Assembly (NCBI GenBank): GCA_019746135.1
Contig: JAIESI010000021.1
Coordinates: forward strand, 1 to 42,181
DNA: 42,181 nucleotides
Source: Xanthobacteraceae bacterium
Lineage (GTDB): Bacteria; Pseudomonadota; Alphaproteobacteria; Rhizobiales; Xanthobacteraceae
Direction: 5' to 3'
The translations under genes were made by a program, and so were the position numbers. This document shows positions 1 to 8,737 of this stretch, piece after piece. The notes beneath the pieces are model-generated. The model searched no databases, was not told the DNA's origin, and was given only the letters and a program-made list of their open reading frames with translations. The number at the start of each line of letters is the position of its first letter. Position 1 is the stretch's first letter.

Positions 1-189
1 CCGAACTTCCAGCCTCGTCGCTGACGTTGCAAAACGCACCCAATCCACAAAAAAAGGCGTTTCGAGACAGAAACTAGGCTAGCAGGCTGTTGAAGAAGCG
101 GTCCACGATCGGGCGGTAACGTTGGCTTCATCGCCGCTGTGGAAACGGGAGAGTTCGTCGATTCCAGCCAAGCGGTCTCCGCTCCAGCG

Positions 190-1569
190 TCAGTGCGGCT
201 TGTGCATATCCGAATAACTGTACCGGACCACACGCTGGACGCGACGCCGCGGCGGATGAGCCGCTTCCTTTTGCTCAGGCCTGGCGTCCTCAGGCTTGGC
301 CGCGCCGGGCCTGGTCACGTCGGGTCTGGCCGCATGAGGATCGTGGGCCGCCTGCCGGACCGGTTCGAGCTTGTCGGGGTCGGACTTCAACCCGTCGGTC
401 CTCGGACCTCCCGCCCAGGACGAATCTTTCAGTGCCACGCCGATCGCCCGGACCGCGGTCCGGGGCGGATCCCGGTCGATCGATGACGGAGCCTTGCCCG
501 GCGGCGGCGTGAAGGCCCCGGCCTCGACGTTCCGCGCCATGCGGCCGGACCGCCGATCGTCCTCTTCGTTCAACGCAAGCTTCGTCGCCTTCGCGGCGGC
601 GGCCTTCGCCGACGCCCGCGCTGCCGCAAGCCTCGCCGCGGCCTCCCGCGCCTCAAGCCGTTTCAGGACGTTGCGCACCATGACGGTGGCGCGGACGATC
701 CAGCCGCGCTCGGTGGTGTCGGACGCCGCCACTGCCGCGGTTTGGACATCGCCGTCGTTCCTGTCGCGCGTCTGGCTCGCGGTCGCGGCGAGCTCGGCGA
801 TCAGGCGGGCCGTCCGCACGGCCTTGGCCTGCGCCTCGACCGCCTGCGCGACCTGGACGCACGGCGCCTTGGCCGGCATCAGCAGCATCTCGACGTCGTT
901 TTTCGCGCCGACCCATTCCTCGATCGGACGGCCGGTGATGCGGATCACGTAATTGCGCGTCTCGCCGGGGAGCTCGCCGCGCTTGGCAAGCCAGTCGGCC
1001 ACCCGGCGCGGCCCGGCGTTGTAGGCGGCTGCGGCGAGGCCAAAGTTGCCGAATTGGGCGTTGAGATCGCGCACGAACTTGCCGGCGACGTTCAGCGCAT
1101 GAATCGGCTCGAACGGATTGATCAAGCCGAACTGCACCGCGGTCCGCGGCATGAACTGCGCGATACCCTGCGCGCCGGCGCGGCTGATGGTCCGGTTGTC
1201 GAAACTGCTTTCCTGCCAGATCAGGTTGGCGAAAAAGTGTACCGGCAGGTTGTTGGCCTGCGCGACGGAAGCTGCGGCGCTGCACACGAGGTCGCGCGAC
1301 GGATGGCGCGGCGGACCGACACGGACATCGACCGGCTTTTGCTTCACGGCCGGCTCGATGAGATCGAAATCGTCGGCCGAGAGCGCGTCGCCGGACGGCT
1401 CCGTAATCTTCTGGATCACCGAATCGGGCAGCGGCTTGACTGGATGGCTCAGCGAATACGCGAAGGACGTTTTGGCCGGAGAAGGAGAGTCGGTTGAAGC
1501 CAGGAGCTCCGCCGACGCGGTCGAACACAAAAACGCGCAGGCGATCGAAAGCCGCTTTCCAATTTTCAC
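190..1569 (-). CDS. Secreted lytic transglycosylase (SLT domain)
   Basis: Predicted periplasmic peptidoglycan-cleaving enzyme of the Slt/MltC-like transglycosylase fold, about 459 residues. A GTG start at 1569 gives a Lys/Arg start followed by a hydrophobic signal peptide ending in STASA; an upstream ATG at 1779 would add 70 Arg-rich residues ahead of that signal, so I prefer the GTG. The catalytic Glu lies in the QESSFD motif, followed by GAQGIAQFMP and the NFGLAAAAYNAGP motif, all typical of SLT domains. The C-terminal half is low-complexity and rich in Ala, Arg and Pro, probably disordered, ending in a basic tail. It stands alone and is not evidently linked to the catabolic genes. Fold and activity are confident; the exact start is less so. 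Confidence 0.85.
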   Translation of the reverse strand: MKIGKRLSIACAFLCSTASAELLASTDSPSPAKTSFAYSLSHPVKPLPDSVIQKITEPSGDALSADDFDLIEPAVKQKPVDVRVGPPRHPSRDLVCSAAASVAQANNLPVHFFANLIWQESSFDNRTISRAGAQGIAQFMPRTAVQFGLINPFEPIHALNVAGKFVRDLNAQFGNFGLAAAAYNAGPRRVADWLAKRGELPGETRNYVIRITGRPIEEWVGAKNDVEMLLMPAKAPCVQVAQAVEAQAKAVRTARLIAELAATASQTRDRNDGDVQTAAVAASDTTERGWIVRATVMVRNVLKRLEAREAAARLAAARASAKAAAAKATKLALNEEDDRRSGRMARNVEAGAFTPPPGKAPSSIDRDPPRTAVRAIGVALKDSSWAGGPRTDGLKSDPDKLEPVRQAAHDPHAARPDVTRPGAAKPEDARPEQKEAAHPPRRRVQRVVRYSYSDMHKPH

Positions 1570-2105
1570 TCGCGCCCTGCAGGCGCCGGTGATCTGGCGG
1601 CCCGCTCCCTGTTGTCCCCGCTCACGAGCGTGATCGTCGTGGCTTGAGTTTTGGTGCCGACGATTCGTGGCCGCAATGTGAGCCGAATTTGTGTACGCCG
1701 AACGCATGCCCGGAAACAACCTCGCGGAGTTCCGGTTCCGGCGCCTGGCGCGGGGCCGGCATGACGGATTCGGCTGCAAACGGGCCGATATCTGCTGGTC
1801 TCATTCGAAACACGCGCAGTTTCGCCGGTTTTGGCCTCCTGCTGATCCCGTTCGATGTAAAACGGCAACACCGCGAAACATTTTTTGAGCCGAACGCACG
1901 CCGGCGCTCAGTTTTCGCAACAAACGGCAACATCTTTTGATCGCGCCGAAATGGAGTTGCGCACAGCTCTCCACAGGCGCAACGATCGGTCGCGGCCCCC
2001 AAAAAGCCCCGGCCGGTTCGCGCGCCAACGAGGTCGGGTTCCGCCGAATGCGTGACGCGCGCGCAAGGAATGCGGCAGCCGCAGACAAGCGTGGATAGAA
2101 CCCGC
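1570..2105. other. Non-coding gap between transglycosylase and aldolase
   Basis: About 540 bases with no convincing gene if the transglycosylase starts at the GTG at 1569. It is locally AT-richer around 1850-1935 and holds two near-identical short direct repeats (AAACGGCAACA near 1860 and 1923). A promoter for the minus-strand transglycosylase is expected here, but I cannot point to a clear -35/-10 pair. Confidence 0.4.
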
Positions 2106-2789
2106 TCAGGAAATCTTCGAGCGGTAGTGGTCCCAGGTCTTCTTGAACAGGCTCGGCGAGCGAAGCTTCTGCCGGCACGCCGCCTGCTCCTCGTCGCTGA
2201 ACACGTACGGCTCGCCGATCTGCAGCGCCATGTATTGCCGCCGCGCGTTCTCCTCGACATAGGCCGCATAGGCGAAGCACTCGAGGATGCTCTCGCCTGC
2301 CGCCACCACGCCGTGGGCCTTCAGCATCACCACTGGATTGTCACCCATCGCCGCAACCATCTTCTCGCCCATCTCGCGGGTGTTGACCGACATCGGCGAG
2401 TTCATCACCGGCATGTCGCCGAGCAGCGAGGCCTGCGCGTAAACCACCTTCTGCTGCACGCCGGTCATGGTCAGATAGGTCGACCACTGCGGATGGGTGT
2501 GAAACACCGCGTTGACCTTGGGCCGCGCCCGATAGACCTCGGCGTGGATCGGAAATTCCAGCGGCGGCTTCACGTTCGAACCGTCGACCGGCCGGCCGTC
2601 GAGATCCACCGCGACGATGTCCTCGACCGTCAGCGTGCCGCGCACCGACGCGCCGGAGTTGATGTAGAAGGAGCCCGCGTCGCGCCGCGCGCTGCAATGG
2701 CCGTTGTGGTCGATGTATTCCGCATGCTCAAGCATGCGGATCGCGTCGACCAGCTCCTGCTTGATCGCGTGTTGCGTGGCGTCCGGCAT
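2106..2789 (-). CDS. Class II aldolase/adducin family protein
   Basis: Predicted cytosolic zinc-dependent aldolase or decarboxylase-like enzyme of the AraD/FucA fold, 227 residues, the usual family length. The zinc-site pattern is visible: FPIHAEVYRAR (catalytic Glu region), the HTHP histidine pair, and a third His in KAHGVV. I chose the ATG at 2789 (MPDATQ); an in-frame ATG at 2846 adds 19 poorly ordered residues. An AGGAAAG sequence lies rather far upstream (about 14 bases). Class II aldolases act on sugar phosphates or on hydroxy-acids and phenolic acids; the substrate here is unknown. A second, clearly divergent member lies at 5711-6427. Confidence 0.85.
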   Translation of the reverse strand: MPDATQHAIKQELVDAIRMLEHAEYIDHNGHCSARRDAGSFYINSGASVRGTLTVEDIVAVDLDGRPVDGSNVKPPLEFPIHAEVYRARPKVNAVFHTHPQWSTYLTMTGVQQKVVYAQASLLGDMPVMNSPMSVNTREMGEKMVAAMGDNPVVMLKAHGVVAAGESILECFAYAAYVEENARRQYMALQIGEPYVFSDEEQAACRQKLRSPSLFKKTWDHYRSKIS

Positions 2790-2846
2790 GGTCGGCTTGG
2801 CTTTCCTGCTGCTCGAAGAAGGCGGAGTGTGCCGCAGGGCCGACAC

Positions 2847-3161
2847 AAATCAAGTCACCGCCCTGTCGAGCCTCGAACCCGCGTTGCCCGGCCGAAAAGC
2901 CCCCGATTCCACTCCAAACCGGGCCCCGCAGCACCCCGTCCAGAAAATCTCAAGAACAAATCAAGGGAACGTCAAAGCTTTCGGCCGCGGCCTGTGCTGA
3001 AACAGCGTCGCCTTGATCCGGGTCCTCATCTGGACCGGCCAGGGCAAATTTGAGGCCCACGGTCAAATCTCCCCGATTTTTACCCGGTGGAGCGTCCGCG
3101 GGTGGAGCAGGCAGACCGCCCGCTCATTGCGCACCGACGACTTTTTTTGACGGAGATCATT
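2847..3161. other. Divergent intergenic region
   Basis: About 315 bases between the minus-strand aldolase and the plus-strand DUF1127 gene. It must contain the promoters for both directions. A run of seven T residues (3142-3148) sits just before the DUF1127 ribosome-binding site. I see no recognisable operator, RNA gene or repeat. Confidence 0.4.
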
Positions 3162-3413
3162 GTGAACACGATTTCGCGAGCGCCCGCCGCGGCGCCAACT
3201 GCGGCAACGCCGTCCTGGACCGCGTTCCTGCAAGCCAAAGTCAGAGCCTGGATCGCCGCCTATGTCACCTGGCGAACCGAGCAGGCCGCGATGCAGCAGC
3301 TCGGGCGGATGAGCGATCACGATCTCAGGGACATCGGGCTCACCCGCTCCGAAATCACCCACGCGGTCATCCATGGCGCAGCGCGCGATCGCGGGCGCCG
3401 CCGCACGCGCTGA
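3162..3413 (+). CDS. DUF1127 (YjiS-like) small protein
   Basis: An 83-residue protein with a C-terminal DUF1127 motif: MQQLGRMSDHDLRDIGLTRS, preceded by an amphipathic Trp/Arg-containing helix (RAWIAAYVTWRTEQ). I start it at the GTG at 3162, preceded by GGAG; an in-frame ATG at 3087 would add 25 residues without family similarity. DUF1127 proteins are small basic proteins common in alphaproteobacteria; some have been linked to RNA and phosphate or carbon metabolism, but no role can be assigned here. The stop codon overlaps the possible ATG of the next gene (TGATG), suggesting translational coupling. Confidence 0.8.
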   Translation: MNTISRAPAAAPTAATPSWTAFLQAKVRAWIAAYVTWRTEQAAMQQLGRMSDHDLRDIGLTRSEITHAVIHGAARDRGRRRTR

Positions 3414-4276
3414 TGCTTGCCGAGCCGGGACACACGCCCATGAACGTCCATGTCGAACCGACGCGGCGCGCGCGCCGCACGCGCGTGATCGCCCTGCATT
3501 GCTCGGGCGCAGGCGCCGGCCAGTGGCGCTCGCTGCGTGAGACGCTGGGTCCAGGCTACGAGGTGCTGGCGCCCGAGCACTACGGCTGCGAAAGCACCGG
3601 ACCGTGGACCGGCCGGCATGCGTTCACGCTGGCCGACGAGGCGGCGCGGGCGCTCGACCTGGTCGACATGTCGGAGGAGCGCATTCATCTCGCCGGCCAT
3701 TCCTATGGCGGTGGCGTCGCGCTGCACGTGGCGCTGGCCCGGCCGGACCGAATCGCAAGCCTTTCGCTCTACGAGCCGTCGGCCTTCCACCTGCTGCGGC
3801 AGATGGGCGGAGCCGGCGCCTTGGCCTGGGCCGAGATCACGGGCGTCGCGCAACGCCTCGGCGAGGCCGTCACCTCCGGCGACCATCGCATCGGCATCGC
3901 CGGCTTTGTCGACTACTGGAACGGACCCGGCGCGTGGAACGAGCTTGCTCCGGAACGACAGGACGCGCTGATCCGCTGGACGCCGAAAGGGCCACTCGAC
4001 TTTCACGCGCTGTTCCATGAGGCAACGCCTCTCTACGCCTATCGCGCGCTCAAATTCCCGGTGCTGATGCTGCGCGGCGAGCGCGCGCCCGTGCCCGCCC
4101 GCGTCATCGCGGAAGGTCTGTCGGAGCAGTTGCCCGACTGCCGGCTGACCGTGGTCGGCGGCGCCGGCCACATGGGCCCGCTGACCCATGCATCCGAGGT
4201 GTCGGCGCGCATCGCCGAGCACATCCGCGCCGCCGCCGCGGCACCCCACCTGCCGGTCCGGGCGCTCAACGCCTGA
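3413..4276 (+). CDS. Alpha/beta hydrolase
   Basis: Cytosolic alpha/beta-hydrolase-fold enzyme of about 287 residues. Visible motifs are the oxyanion-hole segment LHCSGAGAGQW near the N terminus, the nucleophile elbow GHSYGG and the C-terminal catalytic His in GGAGHMGP. The start is uncertain: the ATG at 3413 overlaps the preceding TGA, while the ATG at 3440 (MNVHVEP) gives 278 residues; neither has a strong ribosome-binding site. The family includes esterases, haloperoxidase-like enzymes and ring-fission hydrolases, so the reaction cannot be named. It is likely co-transcribed with the DUF1127 gene and perhaps with the MetY-like gene 50 bases downstream. Confidence 0.85.
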   Translation: MLAEPGHTPMNVHVEPTRRARRTRVIALHCSGAGAGQWRSLRETLGPGYEVLAPEHYGCESTGPWTGRHAFTLADEAARALDLVDMSEERIHLAGHSYGGGVALHVALARPDRIASLSLYEPSAFHLLRQMGGAGALAWAEITGVAQRLGEAVTSGDHRIGIAGFVDYWNGPGAWNELAPERQDALIRWTPKGPLDFHALFHEATPLYAYRALKFPVLMLRGERAPVPARVIAEGLSEQLPDCRLTVVGGAGHMGPLTHASEVSARIAEHIRAAAAAPHLPVRALNA

Positions 4277-4326
4277 CCGATCCCGCTTCCGCCAACTCAA
4301 GTCATCCAAAGCCAATGGAGAGAATG

Positions 4327-5652
4327 ATGACTGCGACCACGACGCTGAAGAGCAAGAATCCGGAAACCCTGGTGCTGCACGCCGGCCCGCGCAGCGACGC
4401 CTCAACCGGCGCCGTGACGGTGCCGATCGTGCAGAGCACCTCGTTCCAGTTCCGCAACACCGAGCACGCGTCGAACCTGTTCGCGCTGAAGGAGCTCGGC
4501 AACATCTATTCGCGGATCGGCAATCCGACCTGCGATGCGCTGGAGCAGAAGATCGCCGCGCTCGAGGGCGGCGTCGCGGCGCTCGCCGTCAGCTCCGGCC
4601 AGGCCGCCTCGGCGATGGCGATCCAGAACCTCTGCCGGCCCGGCGACAATATCGTCAGCTCGACCGACCTCTACGGCGGCACCTGGAACCTGTTCGCCAA
4701 CACGCTGTCGTCGATGGGCATCACCGTGCGCTTCGCCGATCCGGCCGACCCGGAGAGCTTCAGGCGGGCGACCGACGACCGCACCCGTGCCTACTACGCC
4801 GAGACGCTGCCCAATCCGAAGCTGACCGTGTTTCCGATCGGCGAGGTCGCAGCCATCGGCCGGAAGCTCGGCGTGCCGCTGATCATGGACAACACCGCCG
4901 CGCCCTGCATGTGCCGGCCGCTCGAGCATGGCGCCGCCATCGTCGTCCACTCGACGACCAAGTATATCGGCGGGCACGGCACCTCGATCGGCGGCATCAT
5001 CGTCGACGGCGGCCACTTCGACTGGGAGAGGCACAAGAAGCGCTTCCCGACGCTCAACGAGCCGGATCCGAGCTATCACGGCGCGATCTGGACCGAGGCG
5101 GTGAAGCCGCTCGGGCCGATCGCCTACATCATCCGCGCCCGGACCGTGCTGCTGCGCGACCTGGGCATGTGCATGAGCCCGTTCAACGCCTTCCAGTTCA
5201 TCCAGGGGCTGGAGACGCTGCCGCTGCGGATGCGCGAGCACTGCCGCAACGGCGGCGCCGTCGCGCTCTACCTGCAGAAGCATCCGCAGGTGTCGCGGGT
5301 CATCTATGCGGGACTGCATGAAGATGCCGAGCAGCAGCGGCGCGCGAGCAAGTATCTGACCGGCGGCTATGGCGGCCTCATCGGCTTCGAATTGAAGCAG
5401 GGCGCGGAGGCAGGCGCGCGCTTCATCGACGCGCTGAAGATGTTCTATCACGTCGCCAATATCGGTGACTCGCGGTCGCTCGCGATCCATCCCGCCAGCA
5501 CCACGCACTCGCAGCTCAGCGCCGAGGATCAACGGGCGAGCGGCGTCACGCCCGGCTATGTCCGCCTGTCGGTGGGCATCGAGCACGCCGACGACATCAT
5601 CGCCGACCTCGACCAGGCGCTGCGGGTCGCGACGATGTCCAGGGCGGCCTGA
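4327..5652 (+). CDS. Cys/Met-metabolism PLP enzyme (MetY / O-acetylhomoserine sulfhydrylase-like)
   Basis: PLP-dependent transferase of the trans-sulfuration fold, 441 residues, matching MetY length. The PLP lysine is in HSTTKYIGGHGTSIGG, preceded by the cofactor Asp in IMDNTAAP; the YSRIGNPT and SSGQAASAMA segments are also family-typical. MetY enzymes make homocysteine (or cysteine) from O-acetylhomoserine and sulfide; others in the fold are lyases. Of three in-frame ATGs (4315, 4324, 4327) the last fits the GGAG at 4318-4321 best. Its neighbours are hydrolases and oxidoreductases rather than sulfur genes, so a biosynthetic role is not certain. It converges on the next gene across a strong hairpin. 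Confidence 0.85.
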   Translation: MTATTTLKSKNPETLVLHAGPRSDASTGAVTVPIVQSTSFQFRNTEHASNLFALKELGNIYSRIGNPTCDALEQKIAALEGGVAALAVSSGQAASAMAIQNLCRPGDNIVSSTDLYGGTWNLFANTLSSMGITVRFADPADPESFRRATDDRTRAYYAETLPNPKLTVFPIGEVAAIGRKLGVPLIMDNTAAPCMCRPLEHGAAIVVHSTTKYIGGHGTSIGGIIVDGGHFDWERHKKRFPTLNEPDPSYHGAIWTEAVKPLGPIAYIIRARTVLLRDLGMCMSPFNAFQFIQGLETLPLRMREHCRNGGAVALYLQKHPQVSRVIYAGLHEDAEQQRRASKYLTGGYGGLIGFELKQGAEAGARFIDALKMFYHVANIGDSRSLAIHPASTTHSQLSAEDQRASGVTPGYVRLSVGIEHADDIIADLDQALRVATMSRAA

Positions 5653-5678
5653 CGGGCCCGACCGGCCGCACCGCAACA

Positions 5679-5705
5679 TGGTCCCCGGCGCAATGCCGGG
5701 GACCA
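5679..5705. terminator. Hairpin between convergent genes
   Basis: A perfect 11-bp inverted repeat (5679-5689 with 5695-5705) around the 5-base loop GCAAT, arms TGGTCCCCGGC / GCCGGGGACCA. It sits between the convergent MetY-like gene and the second aldolase. There is no T-tract, so it is either a bidirectional terminator or mRNA-end hairpin, or simply an extragenic palindrome. Confidence 0.6.
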
Positions 5706-5710
5706 GGTGG

Positions 5711-6427
5711 TCACATCACCCGCTTCTTCCACAACTCCCACGAGCGGCCGACGGTCTGCACGTTGACCACGTCGGCCAGCCGGCCCTCCTCGGCATCGAG
5801 CGCCGCGACCGGCCCGCCGAGCGCCAGCGCCTGATGCTGGATGCTGGCGCTGGTCACGGTGAAGATCGCGCGGAACACGGCAACCGGCAGCGAGGGCCCG
5901 GTCGCCACCATGCCGTGCGCCCGCAGCAGCGCCACCGGCTTGTCGGCCAGCACCTGTGCCAGCGCCGCGCCCTTCTCGGGCGAGCTTATGACGATGTCGG
6001 TCGCGCCGAACTTGTCGCGGATGTCGAACACCGGCACGCCCGCCGCAAGGAAGGCCGCGTTATGGTACATCGCCCGCATCGGCACGTTGGACAGCCCGAA
6101 GGCGATGGTCGAGGGCGAATGGCTGTGGGCGATCGCCATCACGTCCGCCCGCGCGCGAAAAATCTCGCCGTGCAGATAACGTTCGATGAACGCGTTGCGG
6201 CCGCGCGCATCGATGGGATTGCTGTCGATATCAAATTCCATGATATCGTCGGCCGTGATCATCTGCGGCGCGAGCGAGCGCGACATCAAAAAGCGATCGG
6301 CGCGGCCCGGATGCCGCATCGAGACGTGCCCCGCCGCGTCGAACACGCCCTGATCGGCGAGAATGCGGCTCGCCGCCGCGAGATCCTCCAGCGTGTCGCG
6401 ATCGACCGGCCCTGCCGCTGTGCTCAT
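5711..6427 (-). CDS. Class II aldolase/adducin family protein, second copy
   Basis: A 238-residue class II aldolase-fold protein, only distantly similar to the one at 2106-2789, so not a recent duplicate. Zinc-site residues are seen in IAHSHSPS (two His), RYLHGEIFRAR (Glu region) and LRAHGMVA. The ATG at 6427 (MSTAAGP) is preceded by GAGGG at good spacing; an in-frame ATG at 6463 would add 12 residues and lacks such a site. It is divergent from the GMC oxidoreductase across about 95 bases, so the two may share regulation. Possible activities are aldol cleavage or decarboxylation of a hydroxy- or phenolic acid. Confidence 0.85.
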   Translation of the reverse strand: MSTAAGPVDRDTLEDLAAASRILADQGVFDAAGHVSMRHPGRADRFLMSRSLAPQMITADDIMEFDIDSNPIDARGRNAFIERYLHGEIFRARADVMAIAHSHSPSTIAFGLSNVPMRAMYHNAAFLAAGVPVFDIRDKFGATDIVISSPEKGAALAQVLADKPVALLRAHGMVATGPSLPVAVFRAIFTVTSASIQHQALALGGPVAALDAEEGRLADVVNVQTVGRSWELWKKRVM

Positions 6428-6522
6428 GGCTTGTTCTGCCCTCAAGAACGGTTCAACTTCCAAGGCCTAGCATTGCCGTCCGGCTTGCGCCAATCTTGCC
6501 CGTCGGTTTGGGGCGTCCGGGG

Positions 6523-8154
6523 ATGGCCGTGGCCAAGAGTTACGACTACGTCATCATCGGTGCCGGGTCTGCAGGTTGCGTGCTGGCCAACCGGCTCAGC
6601 GAGGATCGCGACACCCGCGTGCTGGTGCTGGAAGCGGGCGGATGGGACCGCGACCCCTGGATCCACATTCCGCTGGCGTGGGGCAAGATCCTCACCAACC
6701 GCCTGCACGACTGGATGTACTTCACCGAGCCCGAACCGCAGTTCAACGGCCGCCGGATCGAATGCGCCCGCGGCAAGGTGATCGGCGGCTCGTCCTCGAT
6801 CAACGCCATGACCTATTCGCGCGGCCACCGCGGCGACTACGACCGCTGGGCCACAAACGGCCTGCCGCAGTGGTCCTACGCGCACGCACTGCCCTATTTC
6901 AAGAAGCAGGAAACCTGGGAAGAAGGCCCGAGCGCGCATCGCGGCGGCGCGGGCCCGCTCGGCACGTGCTGGTCGACCTTCGAGGATCCGCTGACCGACG
7001 CCTACACCGCGGCGAGCACGTCCGCGGGCCTGAAATGGAACGACGACCTCAACAGCGGCCACAACGAAGGCATCGGCCGCAACCAGAACACGATCCGCGA
7101 CGGCCGGCGGTGCAGCGCCGCGGTCGCCTATCTGCGGCCGGCGCTGGAGCGGGAAAACCTCACGGTCGAGACCGGCGCGCTGGTGACGCGGATCGTGCTG
7201 GAAGGCGCCCGCGCCGTGGGCGTCGAATACCGGCACGGCGGCGAGATGCGCATGGTTCGCACCCACCGCGAGGTGCTGCTGGCCGGCGGCGTGATCAACT
7301 CGCCGCAGGTGCTGATGCTGTCCGGCATCGGCGACCCCGACAAGCTCGGCGCGGTCGGCATCCAGACGCAGGTGCCGCTGCGCGGCGTCGGCCGGAGCCT
7401 GCAGGATCACGTCACGGCGATGCTGTCATACCAGCGCACGTCGCCCGGCACTGTCCACCGCTCGATGCGGCTCGACCGCATCGCCATCGCACTCGCCGAC
7501 ACTTATCTCTTCGGCGGCACCAGCGTCGCCAGCGACATCCCGGGCGGCATGGCGGCGTTCGCGCGCCTGTATTCGGATTCCGTGGTGCCGGACGTGCAGC
7601 TCCTGCTCGCCGGCGCGCCGCTGACGGCGCATCCCTACTTTCAGCCGTTCCGCAAGCCCTATCAGGACGCGTTCGGCGGCCGCGTCATCATGCTGCATCC
7701 GGAAAGCCGCGGCGAGCTGATGCTGGCGTCGGCCGATCCGGCGGCGCCGATCCGCATCAGGCAGAACTTCATGTCGACCGAGCGCGAATGGAAGACGCTG
7801 CGCGCCGGGATGCGGCTGATGCAGGACATCATGAACCGGCCGCAGGTTGCGCCGTTCAACGCCGGCGAGCTGACGCCGGCCCGCTCGGACGCGGAGCTCG
7901 ACGACCACATCCGCAACACCGCGATCACGCTGCATCACCCCGCCGGCACCTGCAAGATGGGCCACGACAACGACGAGACCGCGGTGGTCGACCCGCATCT
8001 TCGCGTGCGCGGAGTGGAAAGCCTGCGCGTGATCGACGCCTCGGTGATGCCCGACCTGATCAGCGGCAACATCAATGCACCGGTGATGATGATCGCCGAG
8101 AAGGCTGCCGACATGATCCGCGGCAAGCCGACGCTCGCGCCGCTCAACGTCTGA
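6523..8154 (+). CDS. GMC family FAD-dependent oxidoreductase (choline-dehydrogenase-like)
   Basis: Flavin-dependent alcohol oxidase or dehydrogenase, 543 residues, typical length for the glucose-methanol-choline family. Residues near 10-30 hold the FAD-binding Rossmann motif GAGSAGCVLA; GMC signature 1 is RGKVIGGSSSINAM and signature 2 is GGVINSPQVLMLSGIG. The active-site His pair is in TLHHPAGTCKMG and the C-terminal FAD segment is NINAPVMMIAEKAAD. The ATG at 6523 is preceded by GGGG; a TTG at 6496 could extend it by nine residues. There is no signal peptide, so it is cytosolic or membrane-associated. It is followed at 28 bases by the CMD-fold gene in the same direction, implying an operon. 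The alcohol substrate is unknown. Confidence 0.9.
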   Translation: MAVAKSYDYVIIGAGSAGCVLANRLSEDRDTRVLVLEAGGWDRDPWIHIPLAWGKILTNRLHDWMYFTEPEPQFNGRRIECARGKVIGGSSSINAMTYSRGHRGDYDRWATNGLPQWSYAHALPYFKKQETWEEGPSAHRGGAGPLGTCWSTFEDPLTDAYTAASTSAGLKWNDDLNSGHNEGIGRNQNTIRDGRRCSAAVAYLRPALERENLTVETGALVTRIVLEGARAVGVEYRHGGEMRMVRTHREVLLAGGVINSPQVLMLSGIGDPDKLGAVGIQTQVPLRGVGRSLQDHVTAMLSYQRTSPGTVHRSMRLDRIAIALADTYLFGGTSVASDIPGGMAAFARLYSDSVVPDVQLLLAGAPLTAHPYFQPFRKPYQDAFGGRVIMLHPESRGELMLASADPAAPIRIRQNFMSTEREWKTLRAGMRLMQDIMNRPQVAPFNAGELTPARSDAELDDHIRNTAITLHHPAGTCKMGHDNDETAVVDPHLRVRGVESLRVIDASVMPDLISGNINAPVMMIAEKAADMIRGKPTLAPLNV

Positions 8155-8182
8155 CAACCGCAAACATTTCCGGAGGAACGCC

Positions 8183-8725
8183 GTGGCCCGTCTCGACCCG
8201 CTGCCGGTGGAGAAGCTTTCGCCCGAGCAGAAGGCGCTGCATGACATGCTCGCCAGCACCCGCAACGGCAGGGTGAGCGGGCCATTCGCGATCTGGCTGC
8301 ACACGCCGGCGGTCTGCGACGCGGCCAACCAGTTGACGCTGTCATTGCGCGAGAACGGCTCGATCAACAAGCGCCTCTACGAGCTGATCGTGCTGATCGT
8401 GACGCGGCATTGGTCGGCGCAGTACGCCTGGTCGCAGCACGTGGGACCGGCGGCTGCCGCGGGGCTTTCGCCGGACGTCATCGATGCGATCCGGCACCGG
8501 CGCAAGCCGGACCTGAAGGCGGACGACGAACGGCTGGTCTATGACGCCGCAACCGAGCTCCTCGAGCACAAGCCGCTGAGCCAGGCGACCTACGACCGGC
8601 TGCTGAAGCAATTCGGCGTCGAGCACACGATCGAGATCGTTTCAATCGCGGGGCTCTACAGCATGGTGTCGACGGTGCTAAACACCTTCGACGTGCCGAC
8701 GCTGAGCGGCGAAAACCCGTTCTGA
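8183..8725 (+). CDS. Carboxymuconolactone decarboxylase-fold protein
   Basis: A 180-residue helical protein of the CMD/AhpD superfamily. The core segment YELIVLIVTRHWSAQYAWSQ followed by HVGPAAAAGLSPDVI carries the conserved Glu and His of the family, but has Ser and Trp where AhpD-type peroxidases have the CxxC pair, so thiol peroxidase activity is unlikely. Starts at GTG 8183 behind a strong GGAGG. Members of this Cys-less group often sit beside catabolic oxidoreductases; some isomerise or decarboxylate lactones. It follows the GMC gene and precedes a small unknown gene by 12 bases, all in one apparent operon. Confidence 0.85.
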   Translation: MARLDPLPVEKLSPEQKALHDMLASTRNGRVSGPFAIWLHTPAVCDAANQLTLSLRENGSINKRLYELIVLIVTRHWSAQYAWSQHVGPAAAAGLSPDVIDAIRHRRKPDLKADDERLVYDAATELLEHKPLSQATYDRLLKQFGVEHTIEIVSIAGLYSMVSTVLNTFDVPTLSGENPF

Positions 8726-8737
8726 AAGGAAATCGCC

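Noticed and set aside
80..100. Possible insertion-sequence end near the left edge (AGGCTGTTGAAGAA)
   Set aside because: It faintly resembles some transposon termini, but there is no transposase, partner terminus or target duplication in view.
1885..1916. Intrinsic terminator in the gap before the transglycosylase
   Set aside because: A weak TGAGC/GCTCA stem is present, but the run of T lies on the wrong strand for the minus-strand aldolase transcript.
2052..3053. Long plus-strand reading frame opposite the class II aldolase
   Set aside because: It is His/Arg-rich, has no family motifs and is the antisense of a well-supported gene, the usual artefact of high-GC DNA.
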